A stretch of 5,171 nucleotides of DNA from UMGS1649 sp045604405. Its GTDB lineage: Bacteria; Bacillota; Clostridia; TANB77; CAG-465. How positions within the stretch are numbered: the stretch's first letter is position 1; the number at the start of each line of letters is the position of its first letter. The notes beneath the pieces were generated by a model. It saw nothing but the letters and a program-made list of their open reading frames with translations. It was not told the DNA's origin and ran no database searches. Both the position numbers and the translations under genes were made by a program. Positions 1-5,171 of the stretch are shown piece after piece. The DNA lies in contig JAZUNZ010000022.1 of the NCBI GenBank assembly GCA_045604405.1, positions 1-5,171 of the forward strand. Reading direction: 5' to 3'.

Positions 1-135
1 GTATTGATGTCTATTTTGATATAAATCATATTTATAGTCATATGAATAAATATCAATATTACTTAATAAATTTAAAGCTTTTTTATAGTCACTATTAACA
101 AATTTTTTAATATTTGTTTTTGTATTTTTACTAGA
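1..135 (-). other. Start of Peptidase_S74 intramolecular chaperone domain (partial)
   Basis: Residues 518-562 of the fibre read SSKNTKTNIKKF, then an acidic/basic helix (SDYKKALNLL), then IDIYSYDYKYD. This is the usual opening of S74 domains: a Ser-Ser-Lys stretch, a T-N-I-K strand, a helix ending in Leu-Leu, and a Y-S-Y/F-D-Y-K strand. In studied members such as phage endosialidases, self-cleavage occurs next to a Ser with help from a nearby Lys. Candidates here are Ser518/Ser519 with Lys520 or Lys523. The rest of the domain, usually over 100 residues, is outside the window, so activity cannot be judged. Confidence 0.75.
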
Positions 136-1686
136 TGCACTACCATTATCAGTAACAACTTTAGCATTTGAGACACCGCTTCCTGAAGCATAAACATTAC
201 CCCCACCATTAGAGGCATCTAATGTAATATGTCCACTACCTGTACGTAATAAAATTCCTCCTCCAGAAGCTGAACCACTTGAACCACCTGCTAATAAATT
301 AATAGCTGAGCCGGCAATATAATCATTACATTGAACGTGTCCTAATGTATAAAAATTTGCAGCCTGAAAATCTCCATAACAACGTAATCTACCACTTGAT
401 TTAGATAACTCTGTTCCTCCTATTAATACAGCAGAATCAACATTTAATCCACTACAACTAGGATGATTTGTTGACGTTCCCATAGTAAAATAATAAGAAC
501 CTTTTGTTATACTTATGCTACCACCGGAAATTGTTGAACCGGTAATAGTAGAACCTGTATTAATGCTACCAGTAAAACTACCACTTGTTGCATACATAGA
601 ACCATTATGACCAACTCTAAAAGGTGCAGAACCAGCATCATTTGAACCAGCCCAAAATGCCCATCCTTGACCAGAAGTTCCAGAAAGTCCTACGTTATTA
701 CCTACTAACATAGCTCCATTGATAGTATAATCCGCTATTTTACCAGATGTTGCCGTTACAGAACCTGTTATGGTTGCATTAGTAGCAACTAATCCTCCTC
801 CGTGACCAACTCTAAATGGAGCATTTGATGAAGTTTCAGAACCTGCCCAAAAAGCGTGGTCACTACCATATACTCCTATTCCAGCAGTAGATGAACCTGA
901 ACCGCTATATAATCTATTTGTATTTAAAGTAAAACTACCTATTGTTCCATTTGTTGCTTTAATAGTTCCTCCCCTTGTAACACTAAAAGGGGCGTTAGCA
1001 GGATTTTCATTTCCTGCCCAAATAGGATAGTTAACATTTGCAGTTCCACTATCTAGTGCTACATAATTAGCACCAGAGCCACTATATAATCTAGTGTCTC
1101 CCATTTCCCAACCACCGATTTTACCTCCGGTAGCAGTTATATATCCTTGGCTTGTTACATTAAAATAAGGAGAACTAATTGTAATTCCCCTACTACCATT
1201 TAAAACGATATTCATACCATCAAGATTTATATCTTCAGCAATAATGGTAAATGCACTTCCAAGAGAAGGGTCTCTTTGTAATTCTGTAACTGAAAGTCTT
1301 CCATTTTTAACTTTCATTACAACTTCTCCACTAAGATTTTCTACTTCTTCTGCTTGACCTTGAACGATAGTCCCGTGTTTAATAGCAACCCAACAATTTG
1401 TTAAACTTCCATTTTTTGTTGCTAATTCTACACTATCACCAACAAATAATAATTCTCCGCATTTATTTAAAATGCCAGTAACTAAATTTTCTTGGTTTGG
1501 AGGTAAATAAACATCAACAGTTCCATCTTCATTTATCTTTTGAACAATGGCAGCCTTGTATGTTGGAAGTCTATATTTTTGAATTTCTGCTTGAGCAATT
1601 TCTTGTATTACATTCTTTATAGATAATAAATCATCTTTATTTCCATTACTATTATTTTTTCCATTTTTATATTTACTAGCAGACAT
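1..1686 (-). CDS. Phage tail fibre/tip protein with N-terminal OB-like domain, repeat shaft and S74 chaperone end (C-terminus cut by window)
   Basis: An open frame of 562 codons starts at ATG 1686-1684 and runs without a stop to base 1, so the C-terminus lies outside the window. Residues 1-17 are polar and rich in Asn, Lys and Gly; 18-38 look helical. Residues 43-104 form an OB-like beta domain: AAIVQKINEDGTVDVYLPP, then a GDSVEL turn and a C-W-V-A-I-K-H-G end, a pattern known from Firmicutes phage tail tips. Residues 173-367 carry the shaft repeats (KIGGW, LYSG, FWAG and APFRVGH motifs). A Thr/Ser/Gly stretch follows at 369-393, then a Gly-rich stem at about 465-505. From residue 518 the SSKNTKTNIK segment and the following helix and SYDYKYD strand match the start of the Peptidase_S74 intramolecular chaperone. 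Such proteins are usually trimeric fibres whose chaperone cuts itself off after folding. As the last gene after the hub, it probably carries receptor binding (inference). The receptor cannot be told from sequence. Confidence 0.85.
   Translation of the reverse strand, partial: MSASKYKNGKNNSNGNKDDLLSIKNVIQEIAQAEIQKYRLPTYKAAIVQKINEDGTVDVYLPPNQENLVTGILNKCGELLFVGDSVELATKNGSLTNCWVAIKHGTIVQGQAEEVENLSGEVVMKVKNGRLSVTELQRDPSLGSAFTIIAEDINLDGMNIVLNGSRGITISSPYFNVTSQGYITATGGKIGGWEMGDTRLYSGSGANYVALDSGTANVNYPIWAGNENPANAPFSVTRGGTIKATNGTIGSFTLNTNRLYSGSGSSTAGIGVYGSDHAFWAGSETSSNAPFRVGHGGGLVATNATITGSVTATSGKIADYTINGAMLVGNNVGLSGTSGQGWAFWAGSNDAGSAPFRVGHNGSMYATSGSFTGSINTGSTITGSTISGGSISITKGSYYFTMGTSTNHPSCSGLNVDSAVLIGGTELSKSSGRLRCYGDFQAANFYTLGHVQCNDYIAGSAINLLAGGSSGSASGGGILLRTGSGHITLDASNGGGNVYASGSGVSNAKVVTDNGSASSKNTKTNIKKFVNSDYKKALNLLSNIDIYSYDYKYDLYQNRHQY
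508..582 (-). repeat. Five-residue Gly-Ser-x-x-Thr/Ser repeat in the fibre
   Basis: Fibre residues 369-393 read GSFT, GSINT, GSTIT, GSTIS and then GGSISI. This is a short run with Gly-Ser every five residues and a hydrophobic residue inside most units. Such regular Thr/Ser/Gly runs suit a beta-helical or cross-beta fibre segment, but the fold is inferred only. It sits between the last FWAG block and the region leading to the S74 end. Confidence 0.55.
586..1170 (-). repeat. Tandem protein repeats in the fibre shaft
   Basis: Three 24-codon blocks of equal length lie at 952-1023, 781-852 and 586-657 (fibre residues 222-245, 279-302 and 344-367). Each has the pattern (I/F)WAG(N/S)-x5-APF(S/R)V-x3-G-x3-AT. 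A fourth, partial block at 1129-1170 keeps only PYFNVTSQGYITAT. Between blocks run linkers with (K/T)IG(G/S)(W/F) and RLYSGSG motifs; the third linker has an extra TITGSVTAT insertion and loses LYSG. Block starts are 57 and 65 residues apart. The bases differ at many positions between copies, so this is an old protein-level repeat and not a recent DNA duplication. Similar repeats are familiar from Firmicutes phage tail fibres. Confidence 0.8.
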
Positions 1687-1691
1687 TTATT

Positions 1692-3035
1692 TTACCTCCT
1701 TCCCACTAACATAAATTCTCCATATGCTGTTGTAATGAAATTGTGAGCATTATCAGATAAATATCTATTCTCTTCATCATCTACAGCATTAGCGTTAGTT
1801 AAATTAGATACAGTAATTGTCATTTTATTATCAACGCCTATATTGTAACTAATTGATTGAATAATAAATTTTTCTCTTTTGAAATTATAAAATTCATCTT
1901 CTATTGTTATTATATTATCAACAAATATTAAAGGATTAAATGTTGCAGAAATTGATACACTTGTATTAACTATGCTTTTACATCTCAATTCATAGTCTGC
2001 TCTATCTTGTGCTAATTTATCACTATATATTGCAGCATCACTTATATAATCAATATGTCTTCCTATCCTTTTCACACATATTGGAGATGCCGGGTCATCA
2101 TTTCTTGCCATAGCACTAAATATTTTTCCATTAACATTGTCTCCAACAACGTGAACTTCATTAATTATATTATTGAAATCATAACTTGTTGAAGAATCTA
2201 AAAATTCTTTCTTTTGGTCACTGTAATGCCATATAACAGGTTTATTAGGGTCTTGTATTGTTTCATTAATATCAATAAAACATAAATTCCCTAAATCATT
2301 ATAAAAGCATTCTGCTCCCAACATATCCGCAAGTTCTAATATCATTTCACCAAAATTAGAACCGGGGTCTTTTGTTAATGTATATGGAGTAACTATTCCA
2401 TCAAAATTATGGTCATATATAATAGGTTTTAAATCCAATGGATAACCTGCTCCAGTATCTATAGTTAGAATACCTTCTATTGCATCTTTTATTTCAGTTC
2501 CAGCAGGTATTTCATATGTTGTTTCTAATGTCCCCATTTTGCCTTCTAATAAAGCAAATTTATCTTCTAATGTTAAAGTTACTTGCTTATCTGAATCTTG
2601 ATGGGTTGAACTAGGATTACCCATAATAAAAATACCTCTCGGAAACCAGAATGTTTCTCCTCCAAAAGATATTCCAATATCAAATCTAAATTTATGTTGT
2701 ACCCATAAGGTATTTATACTAGGAGTATATTTACCATCTTTATTAACTAAATTAATATTCAAATTACGTCTTTGACCATTTTGATAATTTTCATTATAAT
2801 TTCCAGAACCTAAAATAATATCTTCTTGTGGAATTTCATAATTAATCGTTTCATCTGGGTGTAAAAGAAATAATCTAAAAGAAGCCTCATATTTTCCTGT
2901 TTCTAAAGCTTTTTCTAAAGCATCTAAATCATAATTAGATGTACTTGTTAAAATTAAATATTCTCCATAAGTAGTTGTTAAATATTCTCTTGCAATATCT
3001 GCTAGTGCTTGAACCTGATATATAGACCTTGCCAT
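1692..3035 (-). CDS. Phage baseplate hub / tail-associated protein (gp27-like)
   Basis: This 447-residue protein resembles the hub proteins that form the central ring at the tip of siphophage and myophage tails (T4 gp27-like, N-terminal part of Tal proteins; related Firmicutes entries are, as I recall, named DUF5048). Visible family traits are an NLNINLVNKDGKYTP segment at 91-105, a WFPRGIFIMGNP strand pair at 130-141, a helical domain at about 180-260, the INEVHVVGDN strand at 291-300 with DDPASPI after it, a helix with DRADYEL at 344-350, and closing beta strands around IITIEDEF and MTITVSNL. A GTG at 3044 would add three residues (MIN), but ATG 3035 is preferred because AGGTGA lies 5 bases before it and nothing like a ribosome site precedes the GTG. 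The ATG start is one base after the stop of the 281-residue gene. The motif at residues 18-30 is echoed at 433-445. The hub role is inferred from pattern and gene order, not from a database search. Confidence 0.78.
   Translation of the reverse strand: MARSIYQVQALADIAREYLTTTYGEYLILTSTSNYDLDALEKALETGKYEASFRLFLLHPDETINYEIPQEDIILGSGNYNENYQNGQRRNLNINLVNKDGKYTPSINTLWVQHKFRFDIGISFGGETFWFPRGIFIMGNPSSTHQDSDKQVTLTLEDKFALLEGKMGTLETTYEIPAGTEIKDAIEGILTIDTGAGYPLDLKPIIYDHNFDGIVTPYTLTKDPGSNFGEMILELADMLGAECFYNDLGNLCFIDINETIQDPNKPVIWHYSDQKKEFLDSSTSYDFNNIINEVHVVGDNVNGKIFSAMARNDDPASPICVKRIGRHIDYISDAAIYSDKLAQDRADYELRCKSIVNTSVSISATFNPLIFVDNIITIEDEFYNFKREKFIIQSISYNIGVDNKMTITVSNLTNANAVDDEENRYLSDNAHNFITTAYGEFMLVGRR
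1694..1701 (-). promoter_or_regulatory. Ribosome binding site AAGGAGGT for the fibre gene
   Basis: On the minus strand AAGGAGGT lies 7 bases before ATG 1686-1684, a full match to the Shine-Dalgarno consensus. It overlaps the TAA stop (1694-1692) of the hub gene, so a ribosome finishing the hub ends on the site that starts the fibre. This fixes the fibre start at residue M of MSASKYK. Confidence 0.9.
1701..1739 (-). repeat. Terminal motif, C-terminal copy in the hub protein
   Basis: Hub residues 433-445 read FITTAYGEFMLVG, followed only by RR and the stop. This echoes the copy at 2946-2984. It follows an acidic linker (DDEENRYLSDNAHN) after the last strand of the hub fold, so it looks like an added tail. 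Its closeness to the stop suggests an exposed strand that could pair with a partner; that role is inference. Confidence 0.6.
2946..2984 (-). repeat. Terminal motif, N-terminal copy in the hub protein
   Basis: Hub residues 18-30 read YLTTTYGEYLILT. The same pattern returns at the C-terminus (1701-1739), matching in T-T, Y-G-E and the alternating hydrophobic residues. At DNA level both copies share TATGGAGAAT and scattered bases around it. The pattern suggests a short beta hairpin around Tyr-Gly-Glu. Confidence 0.6.
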
Positions 3036-3036
3036 A

Positions 3037-3882
3037 TTAATCACCTATAATAACATAATCGTCGGCATTCCCAATTTGAGTCCAACCAACACTAACCGTT
3101 GTTGCTTGCTCTCTAGTTTCATCAGCAATATCTGACGAACTTGAAGTTACATCTACTATATACTTATGTCCCTTTCTATCTTTATATAGTTTTAATTGAG
3201 GATTAGCACAAAAATCATTCCATTGTTCTAGCAATGTAGCATCCTCATCATATCCTCTTTTTCTAACCCTACCTATTAATCCAGAGAATGAACCTGTTGC
3301 ATAATTAGACTTACCCATAGAAACAGTTGGATAAGGCATTAATGTTTGATAAGTTGTTTTAGAAAAATTTTGAGTTGTACTATCGCTTGATACGTTTGAT
3401 TGAAACAACCAAACATCAGATGGGTCTACTTTATATGTTTTGGTTTCTTCATCTTCAAGGGTCATACCAATAATAGCATAATCCCACCAACAAGTTTGCA
3501 CAGTATTAGATAAAGAAGCTTTAGAAGATGCTTCTTCATTTTCTTTAAATACATAATATTGATATTCTTTTTGATTTCTTACATTGTAATCTACTATTGA
3601 TAATTGACCTACACTTGTCTTATAAATAGGAACTAATTTAGAATCTCCTATTTCATTTCTATAAATATCAAATTGATAACCAAGTGCTTCTTGAGTCATA
3701 CCTTTACTATCATAATCTCCATCTGGTTCAAAACAAACTAAAGAACGTGTATAATTACTAGCAACAGGTTTATATTTTTCAACAAAAATATCTTGGTTTT
3801 TATCTTGATATAATTTTTCAAAATGAGCAAAATCAAGAGTTATATGACTATTAAATTGAATTTTATCTATAGTTGCACTCAT
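3037..3882 (-). CDS. Phage minor tail protein with Fn3-like segment
   Basis: This is a 281-residue structural protein. I recognise its general type from Firmicutes phage tail modules but cannot give it a settled name. Residues 68-113 resemble an Fn3 strand set: GYQFDIYRNE, then LSIVDYNVRNQKEYQYYVF. A WLFQSNVSS strand at 158-166 is followed by MPYPTVSMGKSNYATGSFSG at 182-201, a pattern of P-x-V, N-Y and S-G-L-I-G that recurs in such proteins. Residues 214-281 carry a helix (LLEQWNDF), then KLYKDRKGHKYIVDVTS and VGWTQIGNADDYVIIGD, which resemble the C-terminal beta domain of distal tail (Dit-like) or minor tail proteins. There is no signal peptide or membrane segment. The start at ATG 3882 is set by AAGGAGGT 8 bases ahead and lies 2 bases after the previous stop. 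It probably sits at the tail tip next to the hub encoded downstream; a Dit-like ring role is possible but unproven. Confidence 0.65.
   Translation of the reverse strand: MSATIDKIQFNSHITLDFAHFEKLYQDKNQDIFVEKYKPVASNYTRSLVCFEPDGDYDSKGMTQEALGYQFDIYRNEIGDSKLVPIYKTSVGQLSIVDYNVRNQKEYQYYVFKENEEASSKASLSNTVQTCWWDYAIIGMTLEDEETKTYKVDPSDVWLFQSNVSSDSTTQNFSKTTYQTLMPYPTVSMGKSNYATGSFSGLIGRVRKRGYDEDATLLEQWNDFCANPQLKLYKDRKGHKYIVDVTSSSSDIADETREQATTVSVGWTQIGNADDYVIIGD
3041..3046 (-). promoter_or_regulatory. Ribosome binding site AGGTGA for the hub gene
   Basis: On the minus strand AGGTGAT matches the 3' half of the Shine-Dalgarno consensus and lies 5 bases before ATG 3035-3033. It is coded within the final Gly-Asp of the 281-residue protein, just ahead of that gene's TAA. 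It is weaker than the two AAGGAGGT sites in this window. It decides the hub start in favour of ATG over the upstream in-frame GTG, which it overlaps. Confidence 0.75.
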
Positions 3883-3884
3883 AA

Positions 3885-5171
3885 TTATACACCTCCTTCT
3901 CTAACTTCTATTGAATTATTTGTTAATTTTAATTTCCACCAATTTTCTGAGGCTCTTTCAATTTGAGTTCCTCCTTCAACCCAATAATTTGTATCTCTCC
4001 ATACATCATCATCAGTCCATATATAATCAGCATATATATTTTTTACTGTACTTGGTTGTAATACAAAAATATTATTTGGATTGTCATAAAACGCCTCTTC
4101 AACAGCAGAATATAAGAAATAATAATCGTTAACCGCTGGGTTCATTGAATCCGTTAATGGTTTGCTTAATGTTACAGCCCCAGTTTCAGAATTGTAACTT
4201 TCTATTTTTTCTACATAACCAGAATTAACAAAACAAATATATCTTAATCCAGATGATAAATCTATATCCCCATTTACATAAACTATATTTCTATTATCAC
4301 TAGGTTGAGATATTTGTCCCCCAACTAAATCTCCATCTTCATCAGTTGTAGGCATCATAAATCCAAAGTTATAATTTCTTGCATATATAATTAAATCGTG
4401 AACATCATCTGTATCGGAAGTATATCTTGCTATTTGTATCATATCATTATATATTCCATTATCACTATAAAAGAAATTTTCATCAGGTCTAAATTGCATT
4501 GAGACAGTAAATTCATCATCCCAAACAGCCAAACCTCCATCTTTTTCATAAACTAAATAATTATCTCCTAATTTTGCAGAATTAACTCCTACATACGGAG
4601 TATCTTCTAAAAATTCAATGCCAGTTAAATTATAATCTGGCTCTGCTAATATATAATAAGGGTCTCCATTTGCAGGAGCATAACTTAATGGTATTCTTAA
4701 AATTGCCTTTCCATCATTTCTATTATAAGAATCTATAACTCCTGAAACTTCATTTTCTCCGACTTTAATTGTTTGACCTGGATATATTGTTTGCCCTCTT
4801 TCTAACCAAATAATAGAGGAGCTATTATTATTAGTTTGTATATATCCTTTTGCCCCCTGAGTATATAAAGAATAAGGAGAATCACTTGTTAATGTAGCCC
4901 AAGAAATTCTTAAACCTTGGTCTGTCGTACTTACTGTTACTGGCTGGTCATCATAAGATAATGCAGTATAATTTACACTGAAATTCAATGCTCTAGTTGT
5001 TGTTTTAACCCCAAACTCAGTTTCACAAGTAAGCTCTATTCTATAAGTTTCCCCTGTTTTAAAACCATCATAATAAAATTGAATATTTGCACTATAGACT
5101 TTTCCAGATGTTTTTATCAAAGAAGCACCATTATCTGTTACAGAATATAAATTCCATAAGAAATAAACAAG
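3885..5171 (-). CDS. Phage tail protein with Ig/Fn3-like and probable LamG-like regions (N-terminus cut by window)
   Basis: The frame is open from the window edge to TAA 3887-3885, giving 428 visible residues. A TTG at 5120-5118 could be read as a start, but no ribosome site precedes it, and the 17 codons before it (starting LVYFLWNLYS) continue a plausible beta domain, so the gene very likely begins beyond base 5171. The first visible part, to about base 4970, is an Ig/Fn3-like domain (IQFYYDGFKTGETYRIELTC, then a G-V-K-T-T-T strand). The rest looks like a LamG/concanavalin-like jelly roll: GLRISW, LVYEKDGGLAVW, FTVSMQFRP, DLIIYARNYNFGFM, NIYADYIWTDDDVW and a closing WWKLKLTNNSIEV. Two related modules (4647-4814 and 4113-4286) appear inserted in it. 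LamG-like folds often bind sugars, so surface recognition is possible, but no binding residues can be named. Domain assignment is by pattern only. Confidence 0.65.
   Translation of the reverse strand, partial: LVYFLWNLYSVTDNGASLIKTSGKVYSANIQFYYDGFKTGETYRIELTCETEFGVKTTTRALNFSVNYTALSYDDQPVTVSTTDQGLRISWATLTSDSPYSLYTQGAKGYIQTNNNSSSIIWLERGQTIYPGQTIKVGENEVSGVIDSYNRNDGKAILRIPLSYAPANGDPYYILAEPDYNLTGIEFLEDTPYVGVNSAKLGDNYLVYEKDGGLAVWDDEFTVSMQFRPDENFFYSDNGIYNDMIQIARYTSDTDDVHDLIIYARNYNFGFMMPTTDEDGDLVGGQISQPSDNRNIVYVNGDIDLSSGLRYICFVNSGYVEKIESYNSETGAVTLSKPLTDSMNPAVNDYYFLYSAVEEAFYDNPNNIFVLQPSTVKNIYADYIWTDDDVWRDTNYWVEGGTQIERASENWWKLKLTNNSIEVREGGV
3891..3898 (-). promoter_or_regulatory. Ribosome binding site AAGGAGGT for the 281-residue tail gene
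   Basis: On the minus strand AAGGAGGT lies 8 bases before ATG 3882-3880. It lies wholly inside the upstream gene, where the bases code for the last Glu-Gly-Gly-Val before TAA 3887-3885. The C-terminal sequence of the upstream protein may therefore be shaped by the need to keep this site. Confidence 0.9.
4113..4286 (-). repeat. Internal module, copy 2, in the LamG-like tail protein
   Basis: This 58-residue stretch runs from IVYVNGDI to NDYYFL. It lines up with copy 1 over its full length: IVYV with IIWL, then KIESYN with GVIDSYN at nearly the same spacing, G-A-V-T-L with G-K-A-I-L, PL, PA and D-Y-Y. The extra DSM before NPA makes it slightly longer. It lies after the NYNFGFM strand and before the FVLQPSTVKNIYADYIW strands. 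Confidence 0.65.
4647..4814 (-). repeat. Internal module, copy 1, in the LamG-like tail protein
   Basis: This 56-residue stretch runs from IIWLERGQ to DPYYIL. Its second half has the pattern I-D-SYN-x3-G-A-x-L-x2-PL-x3-PA-x-GD-x-YYIL, shared with copy 2 at 4113-4286. It interrupts the run of LamG-like strands shortly after the GLRISW strand. The two copies match as protein but little as DNA, so the duplication is not recent. Confidence 0.65.

Noticed and set aside
586..1023. Phase-variable or recombining DNA repeat
   Set aside because: The copies are alike as protein but differ at many bases, with no long identical DNA stretch that would favour slippage or recombination.
1..1686. Collagen-like fibre because of the Gly and Ser richness
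   Set aside because: There is no Gly-X-Y triplet run and almost no Pro in the Gly-rich parts; the pattern fits beta-structured fibre with an S74 end.
3033..3044. GTG at 3044 as the hub start, overlapping the previous gene by 8 bases
   Set aside because: No ribosome site lies ahead of it, whereas AGGTGA is well placed for ATG 3035; the GTG itself lies within that site.
3911..4132. Plus-strand open frame of 73 codons
   Set aside because: It lies wholly antisense to the LamG-like tail gene, has no ribosome site, and its Leu/Tyr/Gln/His-rich product is the usual shadow of AT-rich coding DNA.
1..5171. Alternative genetic code (TAG or TGA recoded), as in some gut phages
   Set aside because: No in-frame TAG or TGA occurs in any of the four genes, the three visible stops are TAA, and Trp is coded by TGG.
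1..5171. Diversity-generating retroelement target in the fibre
   Set aside because: No template repeat or reverse transcriptase is in the window, and the variable-region type of C-lectin end is absent from the visible sequence.

Overview
The window is a stretch of the tail/baseplate module of a phage or prophage from a low-GC Gram-positive host, probably a Firmicute (Clostridia or Bacilli). Three things point there: AT-rich DNA (about 30% GC by eye), strong AAGGAGGT-type ribosome binding sites, and tail-protein families common in siphophages of those hosts. All stops seen are TAA, and no in-frame stop interrupts any gene, so the standard code fits. Free phage or prophage cannot be decided, because no integration, host or lysis genes are present.

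All four genes lie on the minus strand, so transcription runs from high to low coordinates. They are packed with 1 to 5 bases between stop and next start. First comes a tail protein with Ig/Fn3-like and probable LamG-like regions, whose N-terminus lies beyond base 5171 (3885-5171). Next is a 281-residue tail protein with an Fn3-like segment and a conserved C-terminal beta region (3037-3882). Then comes a 447-residue baseplate hub/tail-associated protein of gp27-like type (1692-3035). Last is a long tail fibre or tip protein with an N-terminal OB-like domain, a repeat-rich shaft and a C-terminal S74 intramolecular chaperone that runs off base 1 (1-1686). There is no non-coding stretch longer than about 5 bases, and I see no promoter, terminator, RNA gene, CRISPR array or mobile element.

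The likely joint role (inference from family and order) is to build the tail tip: the hub forms the central ring, the OB-bearing fibre attaches to it and reaches the cell surface, and the Fn3/LamG proteins decorate the tip and may bind cell-surface sugars. Each ribosome binding site sits inside the last codons of the preceding gene, so the genes are probably translationally coupled.

I found no evidence of an undescribed defence, mobile or regulatory system. The points worth a second look are internal duplications in three of the four proteins: a short motif echoed at both ends of the hub, an evenly built 24-residue repeat in the fibre shaft, and a module of about 57 residues present twice in the LamG-like protein.
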